From Prinsepia uniflora (Eukaryota; Streptophyta; Magnoliopsida; Rosales; Rosaceae): a DNA stretch of 64,000 nucleotides. The DNA is taken from NCBI GenBank assembly GCA_032719365.1, contig CM064862.1:54651840-54715839 (forward strand). Direction: 5' to 3'. The position numbers and the translations under genes were made by a program. The notes under the pieces are model-generated. The model ran no database searches, was not told where the DNA came from, and worked only from the letters and a program-made list of their open reading frames with translations. Shown here piece after piece: positions 22,805 to 35,600 of the stretch; position 1 is the first letter of the stretch, and each line of letters starts with the position of its first letter.

Positions 22805-25448
22805 TGTAATGAGCCGTCCCGAATATCGGGATTAAATATTAATTAATTAATGATTTAGAATGACTAATCGGGGATTAGTTCAGTGAATTCGAACAGACGA
22901 TGTAAAATGATCGCTTTGCCCCTGAAATTGGGTAAAATGATCGTTTTGCCCCTGAAATTGGGAAAAATGTTGAATTTTGATTCGGAGAGTCAAACATACG
23001 AGAACCGAGGATCGTTACATAGATCGGGACGTCACGAGTCCGTAAACAGGTGGCACGTCGAAATCGGAGGTTCGACGAAGAAGTTACGGGTCTAGAACGT
23101 TTTTATGGCGTATTTCACGAAAACCGAGGAAAGAGGAAAGTGGCAGGTTTTGATTGGAGAACCTTCTAGAAGGACTCACCAGATGAGTGACAAGTGTCAT
23201 CCATCTGATTGGCCCATTCCCCCACACGGTGGGATATTTCCCTCCCCCTTCGATCGATCATTTCTTCATTTTCTCCCAAACTGTGAATGCCCTTAAACCG
23301 TGCAAACCCATTCCCTAAAGCCCCTTCAAATCCCATTATTTGTGCTTGGTGTGTGAATGAAAAAGAGAGAGTGAGGTGAGACAATGAAGATGGTAGCCAT
23401 GGTTCGAGCCGTCGTGGACGGTGGCCGGCTAAGCCATGAACGGTGAGTTTGGTTTCTCAAATTTGGATTTTGGGTTTTAGAGTAGATTGAATGGTTTTAT
23501 TCATGGAAAAGTAATTGTGGAGGTTGTACAAACGTTTTCGATGAAAAGAACGGATGGTGGTGGCTGGAATCATGGAAACCGACGGAGGGAAGTTGGATGG
23601 TTCAAACAATCGATCGGGAAAGTGAGTTTAATGCTTGGTTTTCATGTTTTGAAATCATATATCGATTAGGAATGATTAGATAAAGGTTTAAGATTGAAAA
23701 TGGATGAAAACAGACCGAAAACATAGAAGATATGGGCCTAAACTGGTCATTCCGGTTCAGTTGGATCGGCTGCACAGTTGGATGGGACCGGACCGATTCA
23801 GCGAGGTTGAAGATGATGAACAGTGCAAACGCGTGAGGCCCACGCGCAACACCTTTGGGCGGAGCATGGGACACTTTTGGGTAAAGTGTTCAACATATGA
23901 AATCATCCTTTCAATGTAACGAACATTTTGGGACTGGTTTCGTGTCGATCGGACACCGTCTCGGGGTAGTTTTGGGTGTCTGATGGTTTAAAGCCTATGT
24001 AAAATACGTTTAAAAATTCAAGAAAATTACGGGGATTTAATAAGAGGTTAATGAGGTAGTTAGTAACCCTCTAGTATGGTTTGGACAGGTTTGGAAGTCC
24101 CGATGATAGTTATGTGGCTCGGAAGGGCGTATGACACGCATATCGAGGCGACAGAGTAGGATGGTCTATGAGTGAACATTGTTTTCTAAACTTTGATGCA
24201 TGCATAACTATTTTATATGTTTTACATTTGTGATTTCTATGATGATGATTTTGATGATTGGTTTTACGTATTTTGCACGTATTTCGAGGTTTATGGCTTT
24301 ATATAATGTTATACGTACTTTTGGTTTCATTGATGGTTTGATGAACTGGTTTTGGTTATGGAAAGATGAAATCGGGCTGAGACCCATTTGAGTTACATAA
24401 TCGGGCCGGGGGCCCAGTTGGTTTATGAAATCGGGCTGAGACCCATTTGAGTTACATGATCGGACCGGGCCCAGTTGGTTTACGAAATCGGGCATGAGGC
24501 CCAATTGTGTTTATGAATATGATTTCCGGTTGGGGACCCATAAATGGCTTTGGATAAATGGATTTGGATAAATGAATTTGGAATTATGGATTTGTGATGG
24601 TTTTATGGAAATTTCGGGCAGGGCCTTTTGAGATGTTTTGAAATGGCTTTATAAAACTGTTTTCCATATACCATCTTGAGACGAGGATCTTTAGGTGTTT
24701 GGGACACTGGGAAGTCACGGTGCATTGCCTGCGAGGGGTCACTGTAAGGAGCGACCAGACCGTATAGTGACTCAGGAGCAGGATTTCTATTATTAGACGT
24801 TTGGGACGTCAGACATCTGGGATGTCAGAGATATAGAGTCGGAGAGACCCTGGGTAATACGCGTTGCTTTTACCGTGAGATATGACGTCTGGGACGTCAA
24901 GCGTCTGGGACGCTAGGCATCTGGGATGCCGAGGATGGTTATTTGGCAAATATAAATTATTAGATTTATGAAATGGTATTTCTGTATTTATGGATTTGTG
25001 TATATGGATTTGGGCAGTGGCCCACTTGGTTCTAGATTTACAGATTTTGGTATTCTATTGTTTTGGGTTGAGTTTCCACACATGTTTGGATTTACGGTTT
25101 TTTGGCTAAGGTCCTAATGGTTTATTTAAGTAAATGGTTTGATTTCTGGTTTCGAATGCATGCATACTTTTTACTGAAAAACATAAATATCTTTATGAAA
25201 TGTGTTTTTATTAAACTATTGATTTTCGTTCACTCACAGTTTTTATTGGTTTTAATACCCTTCAGATTGAACACGGATGCAGGCTGTAGCAGAGATCAAG
25301 ACATTGCACTTCTTCACTGATCCTGGCGTGCTCTAGAAGCCCCGGTCGGGCTGAGGTTTTTTAGTTATCCCTTATTTGACACTTCGTGTCAGACGGAAGC
25401 ATGGCACATCCCGCGATAATCCCGGGGGGATTGGGATGAGTCGTGTCA
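22805..25448 (+). mobile_element. Youngest nested solo LTR (2.64 kb)
   Basis: It starts TGTAATGAGCCGTCCC at 22805 and ends GATGAGTCGTGTCA at 25448, with perfect ttata duplications at 22800-22804 and 25449-25453. The sister LTR at 16940-16960 shows the uninterrupted target (gaagtataagtaaaacc). It contains a palindrome at 23182-23205, the cgcgtgaggcccacgcgc block at 23830, gggc/gccc units at 24367-24540 and the covarying hairpin array at 24694-24930. It is related to the RT-1 and RT-2 LTRs. It is the innermost layer of the nest. Confidence 0.93.
24694..24930 (+). repeat. Array of six 15-nt hairpins with covarying stems
   Basis: The hairpins are 24694-24708 ggtgt/acact (one wobble), 24796-24810 gacgt/acgtc, 24812-24826 gacat/atgtc, 24884-24898 gacgt/acgtc, 24900-24914 agcgt/acgct and 24916-24930 ggcat/atgcc. 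Every loop is ttggg or ctggg. Different stems keep pairing through changes on both arms. The twin array is at 41114-41350. Confidence 0.9.
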
Positions 25449-27702
25449 TTATAAGTAAAACCAATAACAATAACAAGAATTTAAGCATAAAAAGATAGTT
25501 TTTCACAAGAATCACTGAACAGCGGCAGAAAACTTGTGAAGATGAAACAAGAAATACGAGAAATTCGGTCTTAAAAACTCTTGAATTGCATTAAAATTAC
25601 TTGGCCTAGGTATTTCTTAAGGAAAGCATAAATAAATTTTTAAGAGTTCTCAAAGAAAAATCACAAGAACAAAGTTAAGAAGAAATGAAATTAAGAAACA
25701 AAATGTAAAGACATAAATTAAAAACAAGAATTAAAAGAAAGATAATTAATAAGAAAATCTACAAGAAGTTACAAATGGTCCCCAAAAATACATCTAAAAA
25801 GAGAAAAAGATGAACTAAACATGAAACTAACAAAGAGAAAAATGAACTAAGAAAAGGGAAGAAAGGGGAAAAATGGGGACCCTTAAACAAGTGAAATGAC
25901 CTCCCTATTTATAGAGAGGGTGTCAAAATTCAAATAAATAAGTAAATAAACAAAATAAATAAATAAATACAATTGAAATGATGAACAATGATGATTAATG
26001 ATGAAATTAGGAATGAGTTGTTGCTAGAAAACTGCTGCAAAGGGAGTAGGTGGAAGTAGGAAATGGGCAGCCTGCATTTCGGCCAGGAGCTGCTGACAGA
26101 AGTGGATTAGAGTTGACAGAGGAATGCTGGCAAGCATACGGTGTGTTCTGCGGATTCAACGCTGGGGAAAGCAGCACGCGTGCTGACTAAAGGCGTGGGA
26201 TCCGTGCGAGATGTGCTGACATGATGAGGACGAAGTCGGCGCACGCGCGCCGAATGAGGCATGGAAAATTCAGGAGCCGCGCTCCAAACGCGCGAGGGAG
26301 CTTCGCTGGGCTGCTTCACGGATTTGGACCGCATGTCGCTGGGCCTGGGCTTCTGGGTTGGGTTTCACAATTTGGGCTGGACAAAATGGATTGGGTTTTT
26401 GCAAATGGATTTCTCAATTTAAAAATTAATTAATATAATTTCATCGAATTTCGTCCTTGATTTCTTCGTTCGAACTCCGATCGAGACGATTCTTTTGCCA
26501 AAACGCTCCAAATTCCATGCTTTATTTATTTCTACAAAAATATCACAAAAAATATTATTTTCTCTAATTATTTATTTTTTTTAATATTAAAAGTTAAGTA
26601 CAAAGGGTATAAAATAATATAAAATAATGCTTAGTTAACGACCTATCAACTCAAACAATATACCAGCGACACGCCCTGCTATAGTGTCATCATCCCAACC
26701 CGTTCCTCTGGTTTTTCGGGTCACCCGACCTGCGACGGCGACCCGGTTGTAATTCATTCGTTTCTTAACTGTTTTTTTTTTCATCCAAACTATTCTAAGC
26801 TATCCTAGAAAAAGATCCATTATCTTAGAACTAAGAAAGAAGGGCAAAACTCAGAGAATCATACCTTGAAGTCTCGGCCAGATTCCCAGTTCCTTGCAGA
26901 GTCATTTCTTGCATCCTCCGCCATTCTTTCTCACTCTAGAATGATCCTTGGAACTCCCTTAAATTCATAGGACCTTAAAACAGCCACCTCAATGGGCAAT
27001 TTGTCATGGCAGCCTACGACCATCTCTGGGATTTCACGACTATGGAGGTCCTTCGAATTTGGCACCTCCCCTCTATTTTTTCTTAATTTTCTTTTCACCA
27101 TTTCCCACTCTTATCACTCCTCTAGTTCTCCTTCCTTCCCCTATCTCTCTCCCATCCTTCCTGCCCCGTGATTTTACTTATTCATTAGGTTGGGTGAGTT
27201 TCGGTCCATCACCACCGAACTCCCCAAAATAACACCCACTTACTCATATAAATAATGCATGCTTAAGTCGGTGGGGTAGGAGATTTTTTTTTTGGAGGGA
27301 AATGACGTACAAAATTCTAGGGTTTTCTAGAGTGTTCTAGGTCCTTTGTGAATTTACCAAAATACCCTTAAAGTAAAACTACTAAAATACCCTTACACAT
27401 TTTTGTCCCATAATGAATGTATCCGACTTCCGATTTCAACGTGTCGTCTGTCTACGAACTCAGGATCTCGAGACCTAATTAAGGTCTACATAGAATTCTC
27501 AAGAGATTTCCCGATCTAAAGTCAACATTTTGACTTTTAGGGGCAAAAAGGTCAATTTTCACTTTCTTAAATATCCGAGGTGTTACACTAGCGTTAACTC
27601 AGACGTCAAGCATAGCTCTGTATCTTGGGTCAGTATAGACTCAGACGTCGAACTGGGCTCTGTAACTCGAGTGGTTTGTATGTGGATATTGGTTAGTCTC
27701 AG

Positions 27703-28202
27703 NNNNNNNNNNNNNNNNNNNNNNNNNNNNNNNNNNNNNNNNNNNNNNNNNNNNNNNNNNNNNNNNNNNNNNNNNNNNNNNNNNNNNNNNNNNNNNNNNN
27801 NNNNNNNNNNNNNNNNNNNNNNNNNNNNNNNNNNNNNNNNNNNNNNNNNNNNNNNNNNNNNNNNNNNNNNNNNNNNNNNNNNNNNNNNNNNNNNNNNNNN
27901 NNNNNNNNNNNNNNNNNNNNNNNNNNNNNNNNNNNNNNNNNNNNNNNNNNNNNNNNNNNNNNNNNNNNNNNNNNNNNNNNNNNNNNNNNNNNNNNNNNNN
28001 NNNNNNNNNNNNNNNNNNNNNNNNNNNNNNNNNNNNNNNNNNNNNNNNNNNNNNNNNNNNNNNNNNNNNNNNNNNNNNNNNNNNNNNNNNNNNNNNNNNN
28101 NNNNNNNNNNNNNNNNNNNNNNNNNNNNNNNNNNNNNNNNNNNNNNNNNNNNNNNNNNNNNNNNNNNNNNNNNNNNNNNNNNNNNNNNNNNNNNNNNNNN
28201 NN
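27703..28202. other. Assembly gap (exactly 500 N)
   Basis: A round-number gap. Both sides belong to family A internal DNA. The left flank matches 44012-44123 and the right flank matches 11774 onward. If the two flanks are simply bridged by the relative at 44124-44250, the missing sequence would be about 130-150 bp rather than 500. Confidence 0.97.
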
Positions 28203-28583
28203 GGGGGAATAGTTTTCACGATGATGTGTTGGACTGCTTTCAGATTTGACCTAAATGATGTTGTGGTGAAGGCCTATGCGTAATGCCATTATGTGATTCA
28301 GTTTGGTATTTAAGTTACTAAGTGAATTGAGCCTGGTTATGAGCTGAGAAGATAGAAAAATGTTGGTAATTTTCTATGTGCTTGAAAAATTTCCTGGTAT
28401 GAGATTACTTATATGAACGAGTTAAGGTTATACGGGAACCCGTAAGTACTTATATCTAGATAAAGTAGTGATGAAGACATCAGTGAGTTGATTTTGAGAA
28501 ATTTAGTTGCCTAATTTGAATTTGAATGTAAGGTGAGATTTGTACTGAAATTTCGAGGACTAAATTTTTTAAGGAGGGAAAAT

Positions 28584-28963
28584 TGTAACACCCCGAAAAT
28601 TTAAAAGAGTTGTGAATGACAATTTGCCCTTGTGGTGTCAAAATGCTGATTTTTTTTTTTCCGGCGATACCTTTTGGGCATTCTGAAAAGATCATTATGA
28701 AGGTCTCAAACTCTTGAATACAAAGACAAGTAGTACGCTAGGAAAGGAGATCAAATACGTTTGTTATGGGTCAAGGATAACTAGGGGCATTATGGTAATT
28801 TTGATTTGAAGGGTAATTTGGTAATTTTACTATTGTAACATGTGAATCATGTGTGTTTCTAGAAAAGTGTAGTACTCTCTCTCCCCCCCCTCCCCCCACC
28901 CCACCCCCAAAATTCTATCCACTAACCTACATGTGTGTAAGTATATGTATAAATATAATATAA
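28584..28963 (+). repeat. Truncated family A LTR (copy 2)
   Basis: Twin of 12156-12520, with the same breakpoint into internal sequence. The C-rich run at 28882-28907 differs by about one base. Confidence 0.75.
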
Positions 28964-29587
28964 TATGCGTGGATAGTTGATTAATGCCCAGATATTATAT
29001 GCTTGAGCGAATTGTCAATAGTCTCAAATGTCGGCATGGGCACCTTTCCTGAGACTGGTATGGTGTGAGATAACCACTCAGACGTCGAGTTACTCTCTGA
29101 TTCTTAAGTGAATGGTGGTTGGTTGGTCTCAGACGCCGAGCGAGACTCCAGATCCCGAGACTGGTAGTGTGATAGTTAGTCTCAAACGTCGAGCAGGGCT
29201 CTGTATCCTGAGACTAGCTAACAGAACCTGTCCCAAATTTTCAAGAAAACCGAACCGGTCCTTCTCCCGTTTGACGACTCTTATCAAATAAGGGATATTT
29301 CTAATTTACTTATATTTATAATAATTAATTAACCAAAATAAACCCACCCTTGCGGGGTTACCGTCGACGTCCAACTTGCTAAACCCCAACGAAGGCAGAA
29401 TTCTTACTATTTTAATTTACCTTGGCCTCGATGTAATTAAGACGTCACACTTATATTTCATCGGGGTACCAAGCTATTCACATTTACCCAAAAAAATTCC
29501 TAATTAATCGGCTTTATTTATAACCTTTATTCATGGACAGCCTTGTTATAGAAAATATTGACTTACTCATGCCTGAATTAACTACGA

Positions 29588-32306
29588 TGTAACGACCCGA
29601 AAATTCGAAAAAGGAAAATTTGGAAAATTGAAGGGAATGACGATTTTGCCACTGGTTATAAGGGCTGAAAGTTGAATTTTTTATCGGAACACTTTTTGGA
29701 CTTTCCGAAGAGACTATTGAGTAGGTCTCGGGACGCTGAATCTGCAGACAGGCGGCATGCGTCAATCGGAGGTCGGATATGAAAGTTACGGGTCTGCAAA
29801 GGTAAAGGGCATTTTGGTAATTTTGAAAGGTAGGGGCAAAATGTTGACTTTTGACTCAGACGGTCAAACGGACTTTGGCCAATAACTGTGACGTAGTTCG
29901 GGACGTCAGGAGTCTGTAGACAGGCGGCATGTCAAAATCGGACATCGAACGGAAAATTTATGGTCACGGGACTCAAACCGGTTAAACTTACGTCCCGGGA
30001 TTTCGATTAAAATAATATTATAATAGTGAACAGTGATCGATTATTGTGGACACTTAGATGAGTGAAAAGTGTCACTCATCCCTTATTTTGAGGCCCTAAA
30101 TCGTGGAACTTATTTCCCCTTTAATCCATTTTAATCATTAATCATCATCCTTAATTATTATTCATTTTCATCATTCAGTCATCTTCTTCTCTTTGGTTTT
30201 TCTCTGAACCGTGAAAAAACAAAACAGAGAGTGTGAGTTTTCATACCACCATTAATTCCTTCCACAGCTGATCTTGAGGGGGGAAAATTGAGAGATTTAG
30301 AAGACTGAATCAGAGAGAAAAACACGAGGGACAGAGAGGTTACTGAAATTTCAGAATTCGAAAATTTAATTCGAATTCAAAGTTGTGAGATCTGAGGATC
30401 AAAATTGAAGCTTGATTAAGCTTCCTGAGATCATTTCGAACTAAACCACAACAAAAACGAAGGAATTTGATGTCGTGTTGATCAAGAACCGAAGTTCCAA
30501 TGTCTTCGAAAAATCGAGCTTGAATTCGAATGGTTAGAGGTAAGGATTGGTGCAATTGATTTTGTATTAATGTTCATTATGATCTTAGGCTACTTCCTGT
30601 GTGATTAATTTAAGGAAATGGCTTGAAATTGGGTGGAACCCGATTAAGAACCCATCGGGTATTCATTTCGAGTCGAGTGATTTGAGGACCAATATCATGA
30701 AATTGAGAATACAAATCCCTAAATAGGATTGAATAGATGAAAACCAGTGAAAGAAACGAAGAAATTGGGGTCAAATTGACTGAGAACGGATCGGGTTGCA
30801 CCACGGGTTGCAGACCCGTATGGCAGTGAATCAGGTGAGAACGATGACACTGTAGCATTTACTGTTCAAGCACGTGGCTTTCACGCGCAGTCGCTTGTGG
30901 CGGCGCGTGGTGAGTTTTCTAGGGAAATTTTCAACATGTGTTTTACTATATTTAATGTAACGAACATTTTGGTATTGATTTCAAGTCAATCGGACATCAT
31001 TTCGATATTGTTTCGAGGGTCCGAAGGTTTGGGTTATGTTTTAAATTAATATTTAATTCTCATAAAATTATGGGAAATTGATATGATATTCATTGAGTCA
31101 TTAGTGACCTTTCATAATGATTTTGGATAGGATTCGAGATTCTTGGAAAGTGTCGGAAATTACGGAAACGCTTGCAGCTCGGAAAGCGAGCGGTTTGGAC
31201 GGTGTGTGAGTGGACGTTTGTTTTATAAACCATTATGCATGCATAGTTAAATGTTTTACATGATTTATTGCATGATTTGGCTTGCAATGATGTCATGGTG
31301 ATTAGGCATGATTAATTGTGATTTAATGATTATTTTAATCAGTCTTTCAGGCACGTTTTACGAGGAATGTGCAAATGATGTTTTGGGCTAGGCCCGGTGT
31401 CAGAAAGGTTTTTAAAAGGATATTGTGACTTAGTTGATGAGTCAATGACAATTTATGGATTATTTTATGTTTTCAATGTGACTTTACAGATTTACGTGTA
31501 AATGGCATTTGGACTTGAGACCCTGTCGGGAATGCTTTTGACTTGGTTTGAAGTCATGAATATGTTTAATATGTGTTTGTGGAATGGATTGTGTTTGTGA
31601 TTGTGGATACTGGACCATGTTCTGGATGGTGCGAGTGCAGTTCCTAGACGTGACTCGGATGTTGCGTGAGTGCAGTTCCCGAGTATGTGGTACGTCTAGA
31701 TGATGCGTGTGCAGTTCCCAGACAAGACTGATATGACTAGGATGATGCCTGAGTGCCGTTCCCGAGGTTGGCCTATGCATAGCGCAGATGTGACATGTGA
31801 TTATTGGTTGCACTTGTGAATAGTGCGGATTGATTGATTGATTGTGCACTTGTGAGTAGTGCTGTTTGATGTTGATTGTGATTACGTATTGGTATTGAGT
31901 ACGGATTTTTGGTCTTTGTGGCCAGGTGATTATATTTTCATATGTTTGGCTTGAGAGCCAGGATTTGATACTGTTCATGTGCTTTGGCTGGAAAGCCGGG
32001 TGATTGTTATAGATATGTGTTACCCTATGCATGCATGGTTTGATAAACTGGAGGGTAAATTTTGTATCTTGAAATGTGTTCAAATGATCTTATTTTTGTC
32101 CACTCACACCTTTTCTGTTTTGATGACCCTCCAGGCACTAGCACGACGTTCAGGGCTAATCGAGAGGCGGAGGCATGAGCGGAAATCAGTGCAGTTATCC
32201 CTTGTCTGACAGGTGCCGAAGGGTAGTTTTGGGACTTCAGTTGACTTGTTAGACGGGAACAGGACTGAGTACGGTTATCAAAGTCCAGTTGGGACTGGTC
32301 CTGTCA
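29588..32306 (+). mobile_element. Solo LTR (copy 2)
   Basis: Twin of 13169-15884, with tacga duplications at 29583-29587 and 32307-32311. A 199-codon minus-strand frame (31484-32083) is open here, but the twin has no comparable frame, so it is accidental. Confidence 0.92.
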
Positions 32307-32625
32307 TACGATATATACATGTATATTAGCATAACACATATAACATTATGTAATGCCATAAGTTCACATATATCTTATCATAATTCATATAATCACCTCT
32401 TAATATTAAACTTGATCATACTTCCGAAGTGGTGATAATTACATAAAAATTATGGATTAATACCTTATATTTCATTTATTCTAATACATTATCTCCCATA
32501 AAATCATATTGGTCACTTCAATCATGAACCAAAAGATACATAATTAAACCCTTGATTGTACCCACAATTTAGAACTAATTAAAAAGGTTTATAAAGCACA
32601 TAATATGTATCCATGATTGTACCCA

Positions 32626-35600
32626 TGATTGAGTATTATGCAATTTAAACATTTTTGTGTAGATGTAGTATTGGTAAATAGGGATCGTTCTTAACCAGGA
32701 AAATTAGGGAACATTAATAATATGTTAGTGAGAAAGAATGATGAATAAATAATCAAAGAATAATGAGTAAAAGAATAAATTAATAAATGAATTAATGAAT
32801 CAAAGAATTAAAGAATTAAAAAAAATTAATGAAATAATGAATAAAAAAATAAAAAAAAATAAAAGAATAAAGAATAAAAGAATAAAAGATTAAAAGAATA
32901 AAGAATTAAATGAGAGGTTTGAAAAGATTGTAATCATAAAATAAAGAAAACAAGTAAAAACAATTAAGAACTTAATTCTACTTCTACTTTAACCTTTGTA
33001 CATGTGAATTTTCTTCGAACACAATTTTTACCAACACTCTAACATCATGCTCATATTGAACCAATCATGAAATCCTACATTCATCATCTCAATTACATGC
33101 ATACATTTTTCATATTATAAATGCACCGAACAACGGATTATTACTTACAACATGATACACCTTAAGTTTGTGATTTAATGCGCCGAACAACGGTCAAACA
33201 TTAAATCTCTTTAATTCTATTCTAAATGCCCCGAACAACGGATCAATATTTAGCTTCGAATTGAAGTTTAAGCACTAAAACATATGAAGTAAAAGAAATT
33301 CAAAAAGTAAAACACATGGAGATTGCATTCTTACTTACAAATGTTAGAAAGAAAATACCAACACATATTTTGAAGTATAAGTAAAACCAAGAACAATAAC
33401 AAGAATTTAAGCAGAAAAAAATGGTTTTTCATAAGAATCATTGAACAGCGACAGGAAACTTGTGAAGATGGAACAAGAAATACGAGGAATTCGGTCTTAA
33501 AAACTCTTGAATTACATTAGAATTACTTGGCCTAGGTATTTCTTAAGGAAAACATAAAAATATGTTTAAGAGCTCTCAAAGAAAAATCACAAGAACAAAA
33601 TTAAGAATAAATGAAATTAAGAAACAAAATGTAAAGACATAAAATAAAAACAAGAATTAAAAGAAAGCTAATTAATAAGAAAATCTACAAGAAGTTATAA
33701 ATGGCCCCCAAAAATAAATCTATAAAGAGAAAAAGATGAACTAAACATGAAACTAACAAAGAGAAAAATGAACTAAGAAAAGGGAAGAAAGGGGAAAAAT
33801 GGGGGACCCTTAAACAAGTGAAATGATCTCCCTATTTATAGAGGGAGTGTCAAAATTCAAATAAAATAAATAAATAAATACAATTGAAATGATGAACAAT
33901 GATGATTAATGATGAAATTAGGAATGGGTTGTTGCTGGAAAATCAAAAAAGAACGCTAGAAAACTGTTGCAAAGGGGAGCAAGTGGAAGCAGGAAATGGG
34001 CAGCCTGCATTTAGGCTAGGAGCTGCTGACAGAAGTGGGTTGGAGCTGGTGGAGACGTGTTGGCAGGCGTACGGCCGTGTTTAGTGGATTCAACACTGGG
34101 GAGAGCAAGTGGCTCGGTGCACACGTGCTAACTGAAGGCGTGGGATCTGCACGAGACGCGTTGACATGATGAGGACGAAGTCGGCGCACGCATGCCGAAC
34201 AGGGCAATGGACGATTCAGGAGCCACGCTCCAAATGCGCGAGGGAGCTTTGCGGATTTGGGTCGCATGTCGTTGTACCTGGGCTTCTGGGCTGGGTTTCA
34301 CAATTTGGGCTGGACAAAATGGATTGGGCTTTTGCAAATGGATTTCTCAATTTTAAAATTAATTAATATAATTTCATCGAATTTCGTCCATAATTTCTTC
34401 GTTCGAACTCCGATCGAGACAATTTTTTCTCCAAAACGCTCCAAATTCCAAGTTTTATTTATTTCTACAAAATATCACAAAAATATTATTTTCTCTAATT
34501 ATTTATTATTTTAATATTAAAAGTTAAGTATAAAGGGTATACAATAATATAAAATAATGCTTAGTTAACGACCTATCAAATACCCCTACACTTAAACTTC
34601 GCTAGTCCCTAGCAAATACTAAAATTAAACTACGAATTCAATCCAAGTAAACCCTTAACCATTTGTCTCAAAATTTCATTATTATCATGACATAAAATAT
34701 TTCCACTTAAAGCATTTAAGCATATAGAATTCAAAAGATAATATATTGTAACAAAATGTTTCAACAAGTAAGATAATAAGTAAATATGGTGAAATTAATC
34801 TCAACATGAATAAAACAAGTATGAATCAACTCACAAGGATATGTGCTAAAAAATTCACTCAATTTTGTAAGGGATTGTGTTTGCACTCAAAGTATGTGAG
34901 AAAAATGTTCACATAATAGAAATAGAAGTACTTTTGCAAAACCTTAAACAAACACCTCAAGATAAAAACAAAACATACTTGCACAAATGAACCAAAACCA
35001 TAAGCTTACTCAAGTGATTAACTCAACTAATCAAAATTTACCATCTTAAAGATCATAAGGTCTCGACGAAGGTTGTAATGGGCTAAGTTTAGAGGCAAGG
35101 AAAATATAGGACAAGTGGTACTCAAATTTGTTCCAAGACTTAATGGACTCCCAAAATGTATCATACCTTCCCATCCTTAGTGCAATGATGTCAAGAATCC
35201 ATTCTTTCAAACATAGGCCAAATTTCATCATGTTGGGTCTCGTAATCATTCTTTGTATCAGATTTACAAAGGTAAAGGAGTTAACTTAAACATTACATAA
35301 TCAAACCTTATTACCTTGATAGACTTAACTTTTTTTTTTTATTTTGAATTTTTTATTTTTGTTTTTGTTTTTGATTTTTTTTTCTTTTTATATATCAATG
35401 TAATAACATGTGCCAATAATACATCAATATTTGAGTAAGTAAATCCATAATAATACACATAAAAGTCATTGTAACATCATCATTTTCTCTTTACACGATC
35501 TTCATGTTTTCAACCGAGTCCTTGGAACAAGGGTAAAAGATATCTATACTAAGCTCAAGTGTTTAGATAATCATAGTGATGAAAGAAAGGGTTAATGTGG

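Larger units (their letters stand above)
16202..26648 (-). mobile_element. Asp-tRNA-primed LTR element, non-autonomous
   Basis: Two LTRs (16202-18158 and 22030-26648, the latter holding a 2.64-kb solo LTR) flank a 3.87-kb interior. The termini are TGATA...TATCA. Direction is set by the primer-binding site at 22007-22024 on the minus strand. Flanks are accca (16197-16201) and actca (26649-26653), matching at four of five positions and so likely an aged duplication. The interior is AT-rich with no Gag or Pol motif. A complement of 'ggcaaccca', a motif often seen in Athila/Tat-type Ty3/gypsy elements, lies near 19965. The Asp primer also fits Athila-like elements, but lineage assignment is inference. 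Confidence 0.82.
22030..26648 (-). repeat. 5' LTR of Asp-primed element (split by a solo LTR)
   Basis: The plus strand starts TGATAAAATTC at 22030 and ends cctatca at 26648. Without the 22805-25448 insertion and its 5-bp duplication it is about 1.97 kb, equal to the 3' LTR plus its 36-bp deletion. The three repeated motifs here read ccgaacagcgg, tcgaacatcgg and ccgaacagcgg (22551, 22608, 22656). Confidence 0.85.
12789..27587 (-). mobile_element. Family D solo LTR, split by nested insertions
   Basis: On the minus strand it starts TGTAACACCTCGG at 27587 and ends TTCTGTTA at 12789 (terminal CA changed to TA). Flanking duplications ctagc at 12784-12788 and 27588-27592 are perfect. Without the insertions at 13169-15884 and 16202-26648 the LTR is about 1.63 kb, in pieces 12789-13168, 15890-16196 and 26654-27587. 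No interior or second LTR is present. The piece at about 27050-27260 holds a pyrimidine-rich stretch. It landed in the family A hairpin array. Confidence 0.87.
11774..27702. repeat. Large duplicated block, copy 1
   Basis: This 15.93-kb block aligns end to end with 28203-44123. The offset is 16429 at its left end and 16421 at its right end, so the net indel difference is about 8 bp. It ends exactly at the N gap. The second copy starts exactly after the gap at the point matching 11774. All nested insertions and target-site duplications are shared. In the solo LTR at 22805-25448 I could count roughly 15-20 substitutions against its twin, mostly transitions. Confidence 0.93.

Noticed and set aside
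27530..28249. Long frames crossing the N gap
   Set aside because: Open only because N was translated as unknown residues.
31484..32083. 199-codon minus-strand open frame
   Set aside because: It lies inside a solo LTR and is open only in copy 2; the twin at about 15070-15660 is broken by small indels. No domain seen.
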